DNA from: Pseudonocardia sp.
Lineage (GTDB): Bacteria > Actinomycetota > Actinomycetes > Mycobacteriales > Pseudonocardiaceae
Length of the DNA stretch: 32,028 bases
Direction of reading: 5' to 3'
NCBI GenBank assembly: GCA_029263115.1
Contig: JAJCYC010000329.1
Location: forward strand, 1-32,028
Shown: positions 19,135 to 27,315 of the stretch, piece after piece
How the letters are laid out: each line of letters opens with the position of its first letter
How positions within the stretch are numbered: the stretch's first letter is position 1
The notes under the pieces: model-generated
Seen by the model: the letters and a program-made list of their open reading frames with translations, nothing else
Told to the model about the DNA's origin: nothing
Database searches by the model: none
Position numbers and translations under genes: made by a program

Positions 19135-19206
19135 CTAGCGCCCCGTGCCGTCCACCGACCACACGACGGCTCGGGCGTGCGCCGGTCGCCGGTTCCCGAT
19201 CTGCAT
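19135..19206 (-). CDS. Possible 23-residue leader ORF coupled to nuoA
   Basis: ATG at 19206 (or GTG at 19209) preceded by GAGGGGA; encodes MQIGNRRPAHARAVVWSVDG plus three residues, then TAG 3 nt before the nuoA ATG. The peptide has no recognisable function. Its value is mainly positional: it has the ribosome binding site that nuoA lacks. It could be an artefact of the true nuoA leader. Confidence 0.35.
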   Translation of the reverse strand: MQIGNRRPAHARAVVWSVDGTGR

Positions 19207-19270
19207 CACGTCTTCGTCCCCTCGGAAACTGGTCATGACCTGCGTCGGGAGCGGATTGTGCCGCATTGCG

Positions 19271-20215
19271 CTACTTCACGCCGCCCCTGCCGAATACTAC
19301 TAGGGGGTACATGTATGGATGGCTCCAGGTGGCCGCGCGGTCTCGTCGGCTGATTGCCCCGCGTCGGACGACGCGAAACCCGGCCACAGGGTCGAGCGGG
19401 CACACCGGACCGGCGGGACTGTACGGCTCAGGCAGGTTGCGCGGGCCCCAGGAGGATCTCAGCCGGGCGTTCCCATCCTCGGTCAAGGACGGCGGGCCAC
19501 CGTCGCCTGCGGTCGACAGCAACAGACCGCGGTCCGGACCTTCCACGAGGGCGACCACCAGCGCGTCCACCGACCATATGCGCTCCCCTGTCCGTACGGC
19601 GGCAGTGATCGGATCGCCGACCGTCATGGGCGTCTGGACAGTCTGGTCGGTCCATTCGTCGGCGACGCGCTCGACCCGGACGACGCTTTCGGCTGCCGCC
19701 GGGCCGGGATCGAGCCGCAGGGTTGCGCCGGTGACCGTGCAGCCGTCGGGGACCTGGTCGAGCGGGAACCGCAGGAGCAGGCCGCCGGTGTCCGGGAGCA
19801 CGACCGAGTCCGACGCGCTGAGCAACAGCGACGTGCAGTCCGCAGTCGCGTCCGGCGTCGATCCCGGGGACTCGACGGCGGTGTCGTCGTGATCTTCTGC
19901 GACCCCGTCCTGCTCGGATGCGTCGGGCACCGGCGGTTCAGCCGTGGTCGGGCCGGCCGGGCCGACGGCCTCCGCGTTACTCGGACCAACGGGGGCGGGA
20001 CCGCCTTCGGGGCCCGGTCCTCGCCGGGCACCGGTTCGGCCGGCCCCTCGGTGACGGTCGGCGCCAGATGCTCCGAGGGGACTGGTTCCCGGGGCGCGGC
20101 GAGCACCGCAGCGACGGGTTCGACCGGAGCCTGCGGCGGTTCCAGAACCGCGCCGTCCTGGGCCGGGATCACCGGCGCTTCTCCGCTGCGGTAGGGCCAG
20201 CACCCACGCCTGCAC
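19271..20215 (-). pseudogene. 3' part of a broken secreted protein (Pro/Glu linker plus DNRLRE-like domain)
   Basis: This frame starts with VQAWVLALPQ, the direct continuation of the transglycosylase-like gene upstream after its premature TAG. At about 20180 the natural sense shifts to another frame (VIPAQDGAVLEPPQAP, a Pro/Glu linker without arginine runs) and returns near 20000 (APVGPSNAEAVGPAGP). The remaining 160 residues resemble a DNRLRE-type beta domain: DSVVLPDTGGLLLRFPLDQV, TVTGATLRLD. Such domains occur in secreted cell-wall or carbohydrate-binding proteins. The last 30 residues are basic and may be random extension. The open frame alone should not be taken as an intact gene. Confidence 0.55.
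19295..19315 (-). promoter_or_regulatory. Possible copper-type regulatory box upstream of nuoA
   Basis: On the minus strand TACATGTA (19308-19315) runs into TACCCCCTAGTAGTAT. TACCCC is half of the TACCC...GGGTA box bound by CsoR/RicR copper sensors, and TAGTAT could serve as a -10. The second half-site is not conserved, so the assignment is speculative. Confidence 0.22.
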
Positions 20216-20229
20216 GGTGAGCCCGTAGG

Positions 20230-20922
20230 TTACGGAGGGGTTCTAGCGGAACAGCGCGGCCAGCAGGTCGGGCGGATCGGTGAGGTTCCCGCTGCCGGCG
20301 CGCAGGTACCGCGCGGCGGCAGCGACGCGTCGAAGACGTTGTGCGGGTCGCGGAGGCCGTCGTCGTTGCCATCGGCGGCGTAGCCGGCCCACGTTGCCGG
20401 GAGGAACTGCATCGGGCCGACCGCCCGGTCGAACCCGGGTCTCTGTCGAGCGCACCGCCATCGCTGTCCACGATCGTCGGCGTCCCGGGAACGGAGCCGT
20501 CCAGGCAACTTCCCAGGATCCGACCGACCCCGGGTGGTCCCGCCGTCGTCGACCCGACCGCCGCTCGCGTGTCCGGACTCGACGCGGCCGACGCCGGCCA
20601 GCACCTCCCACGTCAGCACGCAGCCTGGGTCGTAGGCGGCGGTCAGCGCAGCAGCGCGCTGGTACGCGGCGCGCACCAGGGCGGGAATGCCCTGACCACC
20701 GGTGACGACCGGCAAGATCTGCTCGACGGGATCGACCGGCCGCGAATCCGCCACGAAGCCCACACCAGCAGCCGACGGTTCCCGCTCGGGTTGTCGCGGC
20801 GCGAGAGGTACCTCGATGGCGGACATATGCTCGGCGCCGGACCCACCGTCCGGTTCGCGCATCGGCGCGTCGGAGCGGGCGGGCGCGACGGCCATCGTCA
20901 CGATCGCCGCGGTAACGGTCAT
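20230..20922 (-). pseudogene. Lytic transglycosylase-like gene with several frameshifts and a nonsense codon
   Basis: ATG at 20922. The early frame is sound to VGRVESGHASGGRVDDGGT. Near 20519 the sense moves to a second frame (ILGSCLDGSVPGTPTIVDSD), returns at about 20438 (FDRAVGPMQFLPATWAGYAA), then loses one base near 20308 (AAARYLRAGSGNLTDPPDLL) and meets TAG at about 20245 where NPSVTYG continues (probably Tyr in the ancestor). The motif ES followed by GPMQFLP and a YN-like site is that of SLT-fold murein transglycosylases. At least four lesions lie in 700 bp, so the gene is decayed. Confidence 0.7.
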
Positions 20923-21080
20923 ATCAGGGCCCGCCGTCCACCCGCACCGTCACCACCCTCACCGACCGGCCCCATCGTGACCCGTTCAGGTGACCATGAC
21001 ACACCCGGGGGTGAACGCGAGATGGAACGAAGACGAGCTTCGGACGGAGGGCCCGGGCCGTGTAGAAACAAGCTGAGCTG

Positions 21081-21680
21081 TCAGCCGGAGTCGGGGCGCA
21101 GACCGGCGAGGGTGACCCGGACGAGGCGGCTGACCGCGGCCGTCGACGACAGGTCGTGCGCGGCCTGGAGGGCGTGCAGGCAGTAGCCGGCGAGCTCGTC
21201 CGGTGTCACGTCGGTGCGCACCGCTCCAACCGCGGCGCCCTCGGCCAACAGGTCCCGGATCATCTCGCGCAGCTTCCGGTGGGCCTGGCTGAGCAGCTCC
21301 CGCTGGGCGTGGCCACCCTGCCCGGCTCCGTGCAGGAGTGCCCACAGCCCATTGTCGTGGTGGGCCCGTGTCGAGTGGATGGCGTAGGCCTCCAGCACCG
21401 CACCGAGTCGCTGGCCGGAGTCCGCGGACCGGTCCCGGATGTCGGCGAGATGGGCGAGGTGGGTGCCGATCTGGCGCTCGTGCCAGGCGAGCAGGACGGC
21501 TTCGACGTCCGGGAAGTACTTGTACAGCGTCGCTCGCCCGATGCCGGTCCGCCCGGCGATCTGAGACATCGTCACCGACAGCAGCCCGTGTTCGGCGACC
21601 AGCGCCGCCGTGGCGTCCAGGATCGCGGCGTGCACCTCGCGGCGGTGCGCGTCGATCGTCTTGTCCCAGAGCCTCGGCAC
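21081..21680 (-). CDS. TetR-family transcriptional regulator
   Basis: 199 residues. The N-terminal helix-turn-helix is typical (TMSQIAGRTGIGRATLYKYF, residues 38-57); the C-terminal ligand domain is not assignable to a substrate. The GTG at 21680 follows directly on AGGAGG with no spacer, while CATACT lies a few bases upstream as a -10, so the transcript may be leaderless. It is divergent from a small membrane-protein pair; an inverted repeat between them overlaps both promoters, so it probably represses itself and that pair. Confidence 0.88.
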   Translation of the reverse strand: MPRLWDKTIDAHRREVHAAILDATAALVAEHGLLSVTMSQIAGRTGIGRATLYKYFPDVEAVLLAWHERQIGTHLAHLADIRDRSADSGQRLGAVLEAYAIHSTRAHHDNGLWALLHGAGQGGHAQRELLSQAHRKLREMIRDLLAEGAAVGAVRTDVTPDELAGYCLHALQAAHDLSSTAAVSRLVRVTLAGLRPDSG

Positions 21681-21708
21681 CCTCCTAGTATGCAGTACGT
21701 CATCGTCG

Positions 21709-21743
21709 GAGACACAGTGATTGTGTTAACGACGCTCTGTCTC
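21709..21743. promoter_or_regulatory. Inverted repeat, likely TetR operator
   Basis: GAGACACAG at 21709-21717 and CTCTGTCTC at 21735-21743 match in 8 of 9 positions as inverted arms with a 17-bp spacer. The left arm covers the -35 region of the tetR promoter (its -10 is CATACT, 17 nt further). The right arm lies inside the spacer of the plus-strand promoter. Confidence 0.5.
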
Positions 21744-21750
21744 GTAAAGT
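21721..21750 (+). promoter_or_regulatory. Promoter of the small membrane-protein pair
   Basis: TTGTGT (21721-21726) and TAAAGT (21745-21750) with an 18-bp spacer form a plausible sigma70-type promoter 44 bp before the start at 21794. One arm of the inverted repeat lies between the hexamers. Confidence 0.4.
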
Positions 21751-21793
21751 CGACGCCAACCGCGTCTCTTGCCCGGATCGAAGGAGAAGCCCG

Positions 21794-22039
21794 ATGACCG
21801 ACCCCCGCTCTCCGGAAATAGGCGGCATCGACCACGACGCCGAACGCCGATCACCGTCCGGCATGCCTCGATGGGTCAAGGTGATCGGCCTCGTCGTCCT
21901 CGTCGTAGCCCTGGTGCTCGGCGCCGTACTCCTCCTCGGCGGTGGCGAGCACGGACCCGCACGCCACACATCGGCCGGCAGCACCGGCGGAATCGCCTCC
22001 GCCACAGCGTTGACCACAGCGGCGCCGACCAGCGGATGA
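21794..22039 (+). CDS. Small single-pass membrane protein, unknown function
   Basis: 81 residues. A hydrophilic N-terminus with acidic and basic residues is followed by one transmembrane helix at 29-50 (VIGLVVLVVALVLGAVLLLG) and a short His/Thr/Ser-rich tail predicted to lie outside. ATG with AAGGAG 7 nt upstream. The stop overlaps the next start (ATGA), so it is coupled with the following membrane protein. I recognise no family. The divergent TetR gene and the operator suggest induction by a small molecule. Confidence 0.75.
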   Translation: MTDPRSPEIGGIDHDAERRSPSGMPRWVKVIGLVVLVVALVLGAVLLLGGGEHGPARHTSAGSTGGIASATALTTAAPTSG

Positions 22040-22626
22040 CGATGCCCCCTCGGCTCCGCAAGCTCGTGCTGACCACGCACCTCACCGTCTCGGTGGGCTG
22101 GCTCGGTGCGGTCGTGGTCTTCCTCGCCCTCGCCGTCGTCGGCCTGACCGACCAGAACGCGGTCACCGTGCGAGGCGTCTACCTCGTGATGGAGCCGACC
22201 GCCTGGCTCGTCCTCCTGCCGCTGGCCGTCGCGTCGCTGCTGACCGGGATCATCCAGGCCGTGGGCAGCCCATGGGGGCTGTTCCGCCACTACTGGGTCG
22301 TCCTCAAACTCGTGATCAACGTGGTGTCGACGCTCGTACTGCTGACCTACATGCAGACGTTCGCCGCGATGGCAGCCGCCGCCGCGGCCCCCGACGCGGA
22401 CCTCGACACGGTCCGCAACCCGTCCCCGGCCATCCACGCCGCCGCTGCACTGGTCCTTCTCCTCGGGGCGGCAGCCCTGTCGGTCTACAAGCCGCGGGGC
22501 GACACGAGGTATGGATGGCGCAAGCAGAGACGCGCCGGCGCGCCTGACGGCCCCGCCGTCCCTTGGAGGCCCGCGCCGAGAGGTTCCACGCGACGGATGG
22601 CACGCGTTCACCGTGCACTCGGCTAG
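22036..22626 (+). CDS. Four-helix membrane protein, DUF2269/CopD-like
   Basis: 196 residues with four membrane helices near 12-36, 55-76, 86-113 and 133-151. Histidines lie at the helix ends (THLTVSVGW His15, FRHYWVV His85, AIHAAAALV His134), a pattern shared with CopD/DUF2269-type proteins that may bind haem or metal. The last 40 residues are basic and cytoplasmic. The ATG overlaps the upstream stop. The substrate or role is unknown; it probably acts together with the 81-residue protein under TetR control. Confidence 0.75.
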   Translation: MTMPPRLRKLVLTTHLTVSVGWLGAVVVFLALAVVGLTDQNAVTVRGVYLVMEPTAWLVLLPLAVASLLTGIIQAVGSPWGLFRHYWVVLKLVINVVSTLVLLTYMQTFAAMAAAAAAPDADLDTVRNPSPAIHAAAALVLLLGAAALSVYKPRGDTRYGWRKQRRAGAPDGPAVPWRPAPRGSTRRMARVHRALG

Positions 22627-22825
22627 CAACGCCGTAGAGCGAGGTCGCGCGGCCCGGTCTCGCCGCTACCGGAATCCCATCCGGCTTCGCAGTCACCACG
22701 TGCGCCGTGCCGACCGCCAGAGTCAAACCCGACGGTGAGATCGCGCAGCGATAGCAGCGGTGCACCTGCCCGGCTGATCCTGCACGGCGTTCCCGCGTAC
22801 GTCGTGCAGGCACGCGGAAGGCCGA

Positions 22826-23654
22826 TCAGCAGGTCGGCGCAGCTCCGGATCCAGCCTGGCCCTCGAAGGAGATGTGGACGTGGTCCATGTGGTTCGCCGT
22901 CACGCCGCCGCGGTCCTCCATGGCCTCCCACCCGCCGCCGGTGTTGATCCGCTGCCGCCAGATGACGTACTTGACACCGAGCGCCTCCATGTTGCCCAGT
23001 GCGCACGCCGCCAGGTCATCACCCGTGGCGCGGTCGAGCATGAAGTCGACGGCGAGTCCGGCCGGGTGGTCGGACGGTCCGCCCCGTCCGGCCACGCCGA
23101 AAATCGTCGGCTCGCCGAAGCGGCACGACAGCGTCTCCGCGGCATCGCGCACCCACGGCTTCACGGCGCCCAGGCCGGACGTCGAGGCACCGCAGCCTGC
23201 GTCGAGCTCCTCCTCGGGAGCTTCGACATCCGCTCGCTCCTCGGCGGCCGCCGCGAGCTCGGCCGCGCGCCGTCGCTCGGCCTCCCGTCGCTCGGCTTCC
23301 GCGGCCGCGATCTGCTCCTCGGCCAGCTGCACGGCCTTGACGAGATCGGCCGCATCGACGAGCTCACGCTCTGGAGCCACGGGGGCCAGCGCTCCGGTGG
23401 GCGGGAGCTCGTCGACCGGGGAGCTCGGGGTGGCGTCGGTGAGGAGAAACCGCAGATGTCCCGGTCGCGTTGCTGGCCGCTGGGGCGGCCGCGGCGACCA
23501 AGGACAGGGCTCCGGAGGCCACGGCGATGGCTGCCGTGCCTCGACGGACCGAACGGGGGAACGCGGACGCCACGTTCCGACGGGTGGTCAACTGGTCGAA
23601 CGGAGACGGCCGACGGAGGACGCGACGACCTCGCGGAGGGCGGTGTCGAGCCAT
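22826..23654 (-). pseudogene. ARB_07466-like secreted protein, frameshifted
   Basis: Start ATG 23654 with AGGAAGG upstream. The first frame gives a basic N-terminus and a membrane/signal helix (GTAAIAVASGALSLVAAAAP), then NATGTSAVS. Near 23440-23455 the sense moves to the other frame (LLTDATPSSPVDELPP), continues through an Ala/Glu/Arg coiled coil and ends in a complete domain: VKPWVRDAAETLSCRFG, SDHPAGLAVDFMLD, NHMDHVHISF. That domain, known from ARB_07466-like proteins and RipA-linked cell-wall proteins, is the same as in the next gene upstream. The remaining piece cannot be secreted if the frameshift is real. One missing or extra base would restore it. Confidence 0.65.
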
Positions 23655-23858
23655 GAGTCTTGCCTTCCTGACCCGACCGGCAGGACCCGGGGAAGGCAAC
23701 TGGGGAGCGCCTGAGTCCTTATGGTGACGGGTCGGTGAATTCGTTGCGAAGGTAGGCGCCGACGCCGGCGGGTACGGCGATTCGGGCGTCCATGTGAGAC
23801 GACCGGCCGTGTGGCGCGCGACGAGCGGTCGCCAGTCGTGACCGGGCACACCGGAGGC

Positions 23859-25133
23859 TCAGCAGGCGACGGACCCCAGCGAGCCACCGGGGCGGGCGTT
23901 GAAGGAGATGTGCACGTGCTCCATGTGGTTGGCGACCGGCGAGCCGCGGTCCTCCATCTGACGCCAGCCCGATCCGCTGTTGATCCGCTGCCGGAAGATC
24001 ACGTACTTGACGGCGAGGCGCTTCCGGTTGCGCAGCGCGCAGTCGGCGAGCGCGTCGCCCGTAGCGCGGTCGACGAAGAAGTCGAGCGCCAGCCCGACCG
24101 GATGGTCCGAGGCGTTCGGGCGGGGGCCCACGCCGCCCACGCTGCCGATTCCGAACCGGCACCGCAGCAGCTGCCCCGCTTCCGACACCCACGGCTTCAC
24201 CGGGCCCAACCGGAGCGGCCCCGCCCGGCAGGTGTACTGCGGACCGAGCCCGGACACCGCCGGATCGACCCGGCTCGGTGCGGTGGCGGGCGGCTCCGCC
24301 GCGGCCGCCTGCGCGGCCCGGCGTCGCTCCTCCTCGGCCTGCTCCGCAGCCCGGCGCAGGTAGCCGTCGTAGCTCTCCCGCTGATCGCGCAGTCCCTGAT
24401 CGGCGGTGCGCAACGCCGCGAGCTCGATCTCCACGCCTGCACGACGGTCGTCGAGCTCGCGGAGCCGGGCCTCCTGCTCCGCGACCGCGGCAGCGGCCGC
24501 GGCGACGGCGTCGTCGGCCTCGTCCCGGGCCAGCTCCGCAGCGTCCCGGCGGGCCCGGGCCTCTTGCTCGGCGGCCCGGGCAGTCGATTCGGCGTTGACC
24601 CGCGCGGTGTTGGCGCGCTGCACCGCGTCGAGAGCCCGGAGCTGCTCCTGCGCCACGAGGTCGGTGAGCTCGGCGCGGGCGACGAGATCGGCCGGGCTGG
24701 TCGCGGAGGTCAGCAACCCGAGCGGGCCGAGGTCGAGGTTCTGCTGATAGGTGGACGTGGCGAATTCGTCGAGCCGTACCTGGGCCCGGTCGATCGCCGC
24801 GCCGGCCGCAGCCGTCTCGACCCGGGCGTCCTCGACCCGGCTCGTGGCCTCGGCCGCGGCGTCGTCGGCGGCACGCAGCTCCAGCAGCCGCTGGAAGGCC
24901 GCCTCGCGCTGGTCCTCCAGCGCCGACCGCACCTGGACCGCCTGCCGGTCCAGGTCGGCGACCACGCCGGAGAGCCGGCCCAGCTCGGCCGCGCGCGCGA
25001 CCACGGCATCGCGGCTCGCCTCGAGCTCCTGGTCCGACGGGTTGGGCGGAGGTGCCGGTTGGGCCATCGCCGGCGCAGCGGTGGTGAGCAGCGCAAGCAG
25101 CGCCACCGCCACGACCAGCCGAACCGCACGCAC
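23859..25133 (-). CDS. Secreted coiled-coil protein with a C-terminal ARB_07466-like domain
   Basis: 424 residues. GTG start with GGAGGAG upstream. A signal peptide covers residues 1-24 (cleavage after APAMA). Residues 34-275 are a long Ala/Glu/Arg coiled coil like the N-terminal part of RipA and other peptidoglycan hydrolases. From about 300 to 424 lies the ARB_07466-like domain: GPVKPWVSEAGQLLRCRFG, SDHPVGLALDFFVD, VIFRQRINSGSGW, NHMEHVHISF. The conserved His/Asp residues (HP, LDF, EHVH) resemble a D,D-peptidase-type metal site, although activity of the family is not established to my knowledge. It probably acts on, or is targeted to, the cell wall. It is the intact paralogue of the frameshifted gene next to it. 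Confidence 0.85.
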   Translation of the reverse strand: MRAVRLVVAVALLALLTTAAPAMAQPAPPPNPSDQELEASRDAVVARAAELGRLSGVVADLDRQAVQVRSALEDQREAAFQRLLELRAADDAAAEATSRVEDARVETAAAGAAIDRAQVRLDEFATSTYQQNLDLGPLGLLTSATSPADLVARAELTDLVAQEQLRALDAVQRANTARVNAESTARAAEQEARARRDAAELARDEADDAVAAAAAAVAEQEARLRELDDRRAGVEIELAALRTADQGLRDQRESYDGYLRRAAEQAEEERRRAAQAAAAEPPATAPSRVDPAVSGLGPQYTCRAGPLRLGPVKPWVSEAGQLLRCRFGIGSVGGVGPRPNASDHPVGLALDFFVDRATGDALADCALRNRKRLAVKYVIFRQRINSGSGWRQMEDRGSPVANHMEHVHISFNARPGGSLGSVAC

Positions 25134-25268
25134 TGCGCTCCTCCGGGTACCGGCCGGCCCGGACGGGGCCGTGGATCACCGGACTTCACTGTGCCCCCGT
25201 CGGCGGTCCGACGGCTCTGCACCACGCCGGTGCGGCCGTGGATTCACCCCCTCGGGGCCGTCGAGGGG

Positions 25269-25653
25269 TCAGGCTCCAGCCGGGTCGAGGGGCAGGCCGT
25301 CGGACGTCCATCCCTGCATCCCACCGGACAGCTCGACGATGTCGGTGTAGCCCAGTCCGGCAAGGGTGCCGGCGGCGACGTGGCTCATCCGACCGGTCAT
25401 GCAGTAGATCGCGAGCGGCTCACCACGGTCGGCAGGCAGTTCGGCCGCCCGGGCGGCGACCCGGTCGAACGGGATCATCAGATCGGTGCCGTCGATCGAT
25501 CCCTCGTCGGGGATGTGCACGTTGACCACCACGCGAGCTGCCGTCGCCACCTCGGGTGAGAACTCGACGGGACCGAGCTGTCGGGCATACGGGCGGCGAC
25601 GGCGCCGCACAGGCGGACAGCGCCGCGAGCACGACAGCAACCAACCAGAACAC
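25269..25653 (-). pseudogene. Rhodanese-like lipoprotein, frameshifted
   Basis: GTG at 25653 opens a lipoprotein signal (VFWLVAVVLAALSAC, lipobox LSAC). Near 25590-25605 the sense shifts frame and continues as ARQLGPVEFSPEVATAARVV, followed by a rhodanese domain with active-site Cys in IYCMTGRMSHVAAG and the closing GGMQGW. A working protein would be a membrane-anchored sulfurtransferase or persulfide carrier. A single-base indel in a GC-rich run could be real or a sequence error. No ribosome binding site is clear at 25653. Confidence 0.6.
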
Positions 25654-25743
25654 CGGACGGGGTACGGGTCGAGTCTACGACGGGCTCGGGCGCCGAGGCG
25701 CCGAACCCGGTTCCACACCGGCACCTTCTACGCGGCATAGTAG

Positions 25744-27315
25744 GTGGACCGTTCTCTTGGTGAGACCGCCGCAGGCCGAGAGGAGTCCGCCATCCGTACC
25801 GAACAGGCGCCCACGTCAGGCCGGGCCGACACAGCGGTAGCCCGACCGGCCGTGTCGTCGCCGGTGGCTGTGCTTCTTGCGGCCGGTGCCGGCGGGTTGT
25901 GGGCGCTGGGCGCGCAGCCGCGGGGCTGGTGGCCGCTGTTGCCGCTCGGGGTGGCGGTGCTGACCGTGGCCCTGCACGGGCGGCAGCTGCACGCGCGGCT
26001 GCTGCTCGGCTCGCTGGCGGGCACTTTGCTCTACGGCACCACGCTGGCGTGGCTCACCGGTTTCGCCGTGGCCGGCTACATCGGGATCGCCGTGCTGGAG
26101 GCCCTGATGCTGGCCGCGGCCGTCGGGCTGGTGCCGACCGCCCGCACCGGCCGGTGGTCGGGCGGTTGGTGGGCGCTGCCCGCCGGGCTGGTGCTGCTCG
26201 ACGCCGCCCAGACCCGGTTTCCGTTCGACGGCTTCCCGCTGCCCGCGCTGGTGCACGCCCAGCTCGACGGGCCGTTCGTGCTCGCCGCGCCCCTGGGTGG
26301 GTCCCTGCTGGTCACCGCCACCGCAGCGACGGCCGGTGTCGGCCTGGCCGCGCTGGTCCTCACCCGGGGGCGCACGCGATGGGTCGCGGTGGGTGTCGCG
26401 GTCGCGGTGGCCGGGCTCCCGGTCGCGCTCGGTGCCACGGTGTCCACCGACCCGGCCGGGACCCTGGATGCCGCAGTGGTCCAGGGCGGTGGCCCCCGCG
26501 GGCTGCGGGCGGTGTTCACCGATCCCCAGGACACCACCGACCGGCAGTTCGCGGTCGCCGAGCAGGTCACCGGATCCCCCGACCTGGTCCTGCTGCCCGA
26601 GACCGTGATCAGCGTCGACGGGCAGATCGCCGGGTCCACCGGTGACGTCAGCACCGCGGAGCTCGCCCGGCGGCTGGGCGCGACCGTCGTGGTCGGGGTG
26701 GTGGAGCGGCAGGGAACCGGCTTCCGCAACGCCGCGGTGGCGTGGGGCCCGGACGGTGCGATCCTGGGCCGTTACGAGAAGGAGCACCGCGTCCCGTTCG
26801 GCGAGTACATTCCCGCCCGGCAGCTGCTCGAACGTGTCACCGACCTCACCGCGCTGGTCCCGCGCGACGCCATCCCGGGCGAGGGCGTCGCCCTGATCGA
26901 CACCCCGGCCGGCCCGCTGGGCGTCGTCATCTCCTACGAGGTGCTCTTCGCCGACCGCGTACGCGAGGCGGTCACCGCGGGTGGGCAGATCGTGCTGGTC
27001 CCGACGAACGCCGCCTCCTACGTCACCGAGGACGTGCCCGCGATCGAGGTGGCCGGAGCCCGGATGCGGGCACTGGAGTTCGGGCGCACGGTCGCACAGT
27101 CCGCCCCCACCGGCTACTCGGTCGTGGTCGCGCCGGACGGCACCGTGCTGGCGCAGAGCGGGCTCGGCGATCCGGCACTACTGCGGGAGGCCGTCGCGCT
27201 GCGCACCGGCCTGACCCCCTACGCCCGTACCGGTGACACCCCGGTCCTGATCCTGGCCGTGCTCGTGCTGCTGTTGCCTATGGCCCGTCGCCGCACTGAA
27301 CCAGGCGCCCGATGA
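25744..27315 (+). CDS. lnt: Apolipoprotein N-acyltransferase-like protein with Ser at the nucleophile position
   Basis: 523 residues. About seven N-terminal membrane helices are followed by a nitrilase domain from about 243. Catalytic Glu286 (LLPETVIS) and Lys346 (YEKEHRVPFGEY) are present. The third residue of the triad, cysteine in the usual (I/V)CYE, is serine here (VVISYEVLF, Ser397). This may be a subfamily trait or may abolish acyl transfer by the thioester route. Lnt acylates the N-terminus of lipoproteins at the membrane, and three lipoprotein genes lie nearby. The GTG start at 25744 is uncertain: AGGAG at 25781 precedes ATC at 25792. The stop overlaps the DUF3105 start (ATGA). Confidence 0.8.
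   Translation: MDRSLGETAAGREESAIRTEQAPTSGRADTAVARPAVSSPVAVLLAAGAGGLWALGAQPRGWWPLLPLGVAVLTVALHGRQLHARLLLGSLAGTLLYGTTLAWLTGFAVAGYIGIAVLEALMLAAAVGLVPTARTGRWSGGWWALPAGLVLLDAAQTRFPFDGFPLPALVHAQLDGPFVLAAPLGGSLLVTATAATAGVGLAALVLTRGRTRWVAVGVAVAVAGLPVALGATVSTDPAGTLDAAVVQGGGPRGLRAVFTDPQDTTDRQFAVAEQVTGSPDLVLLPETVISVDGQIAGSTGDVSTAELARRLGATVVVGVVERQGTGFRNAAVAWGPDGAILGRYEKEHRVPFGEYIPARQLLERVTDLTALVPRDAIPGEGVALIDTPAGPLGVVISYEVLFADRVREAVTAGGQIVLVPTNAASYVTEDVPAIEVAGARMRALEFGRTVAQSAPTGYSVVVAPDGTVLAQSGLGDPALLREAVALRTGLTPYARTGDTPVLILAVLVLLLPMARRRTEPGAR

Noticed and set aside
23655-23858. c-di-AMP riboswitch before the frameshifted ARB_07466-like gene
   Set aside because: Such riboswitches often precede actinobacterial wall hydrolases, but I could not find the conserved motifs here.
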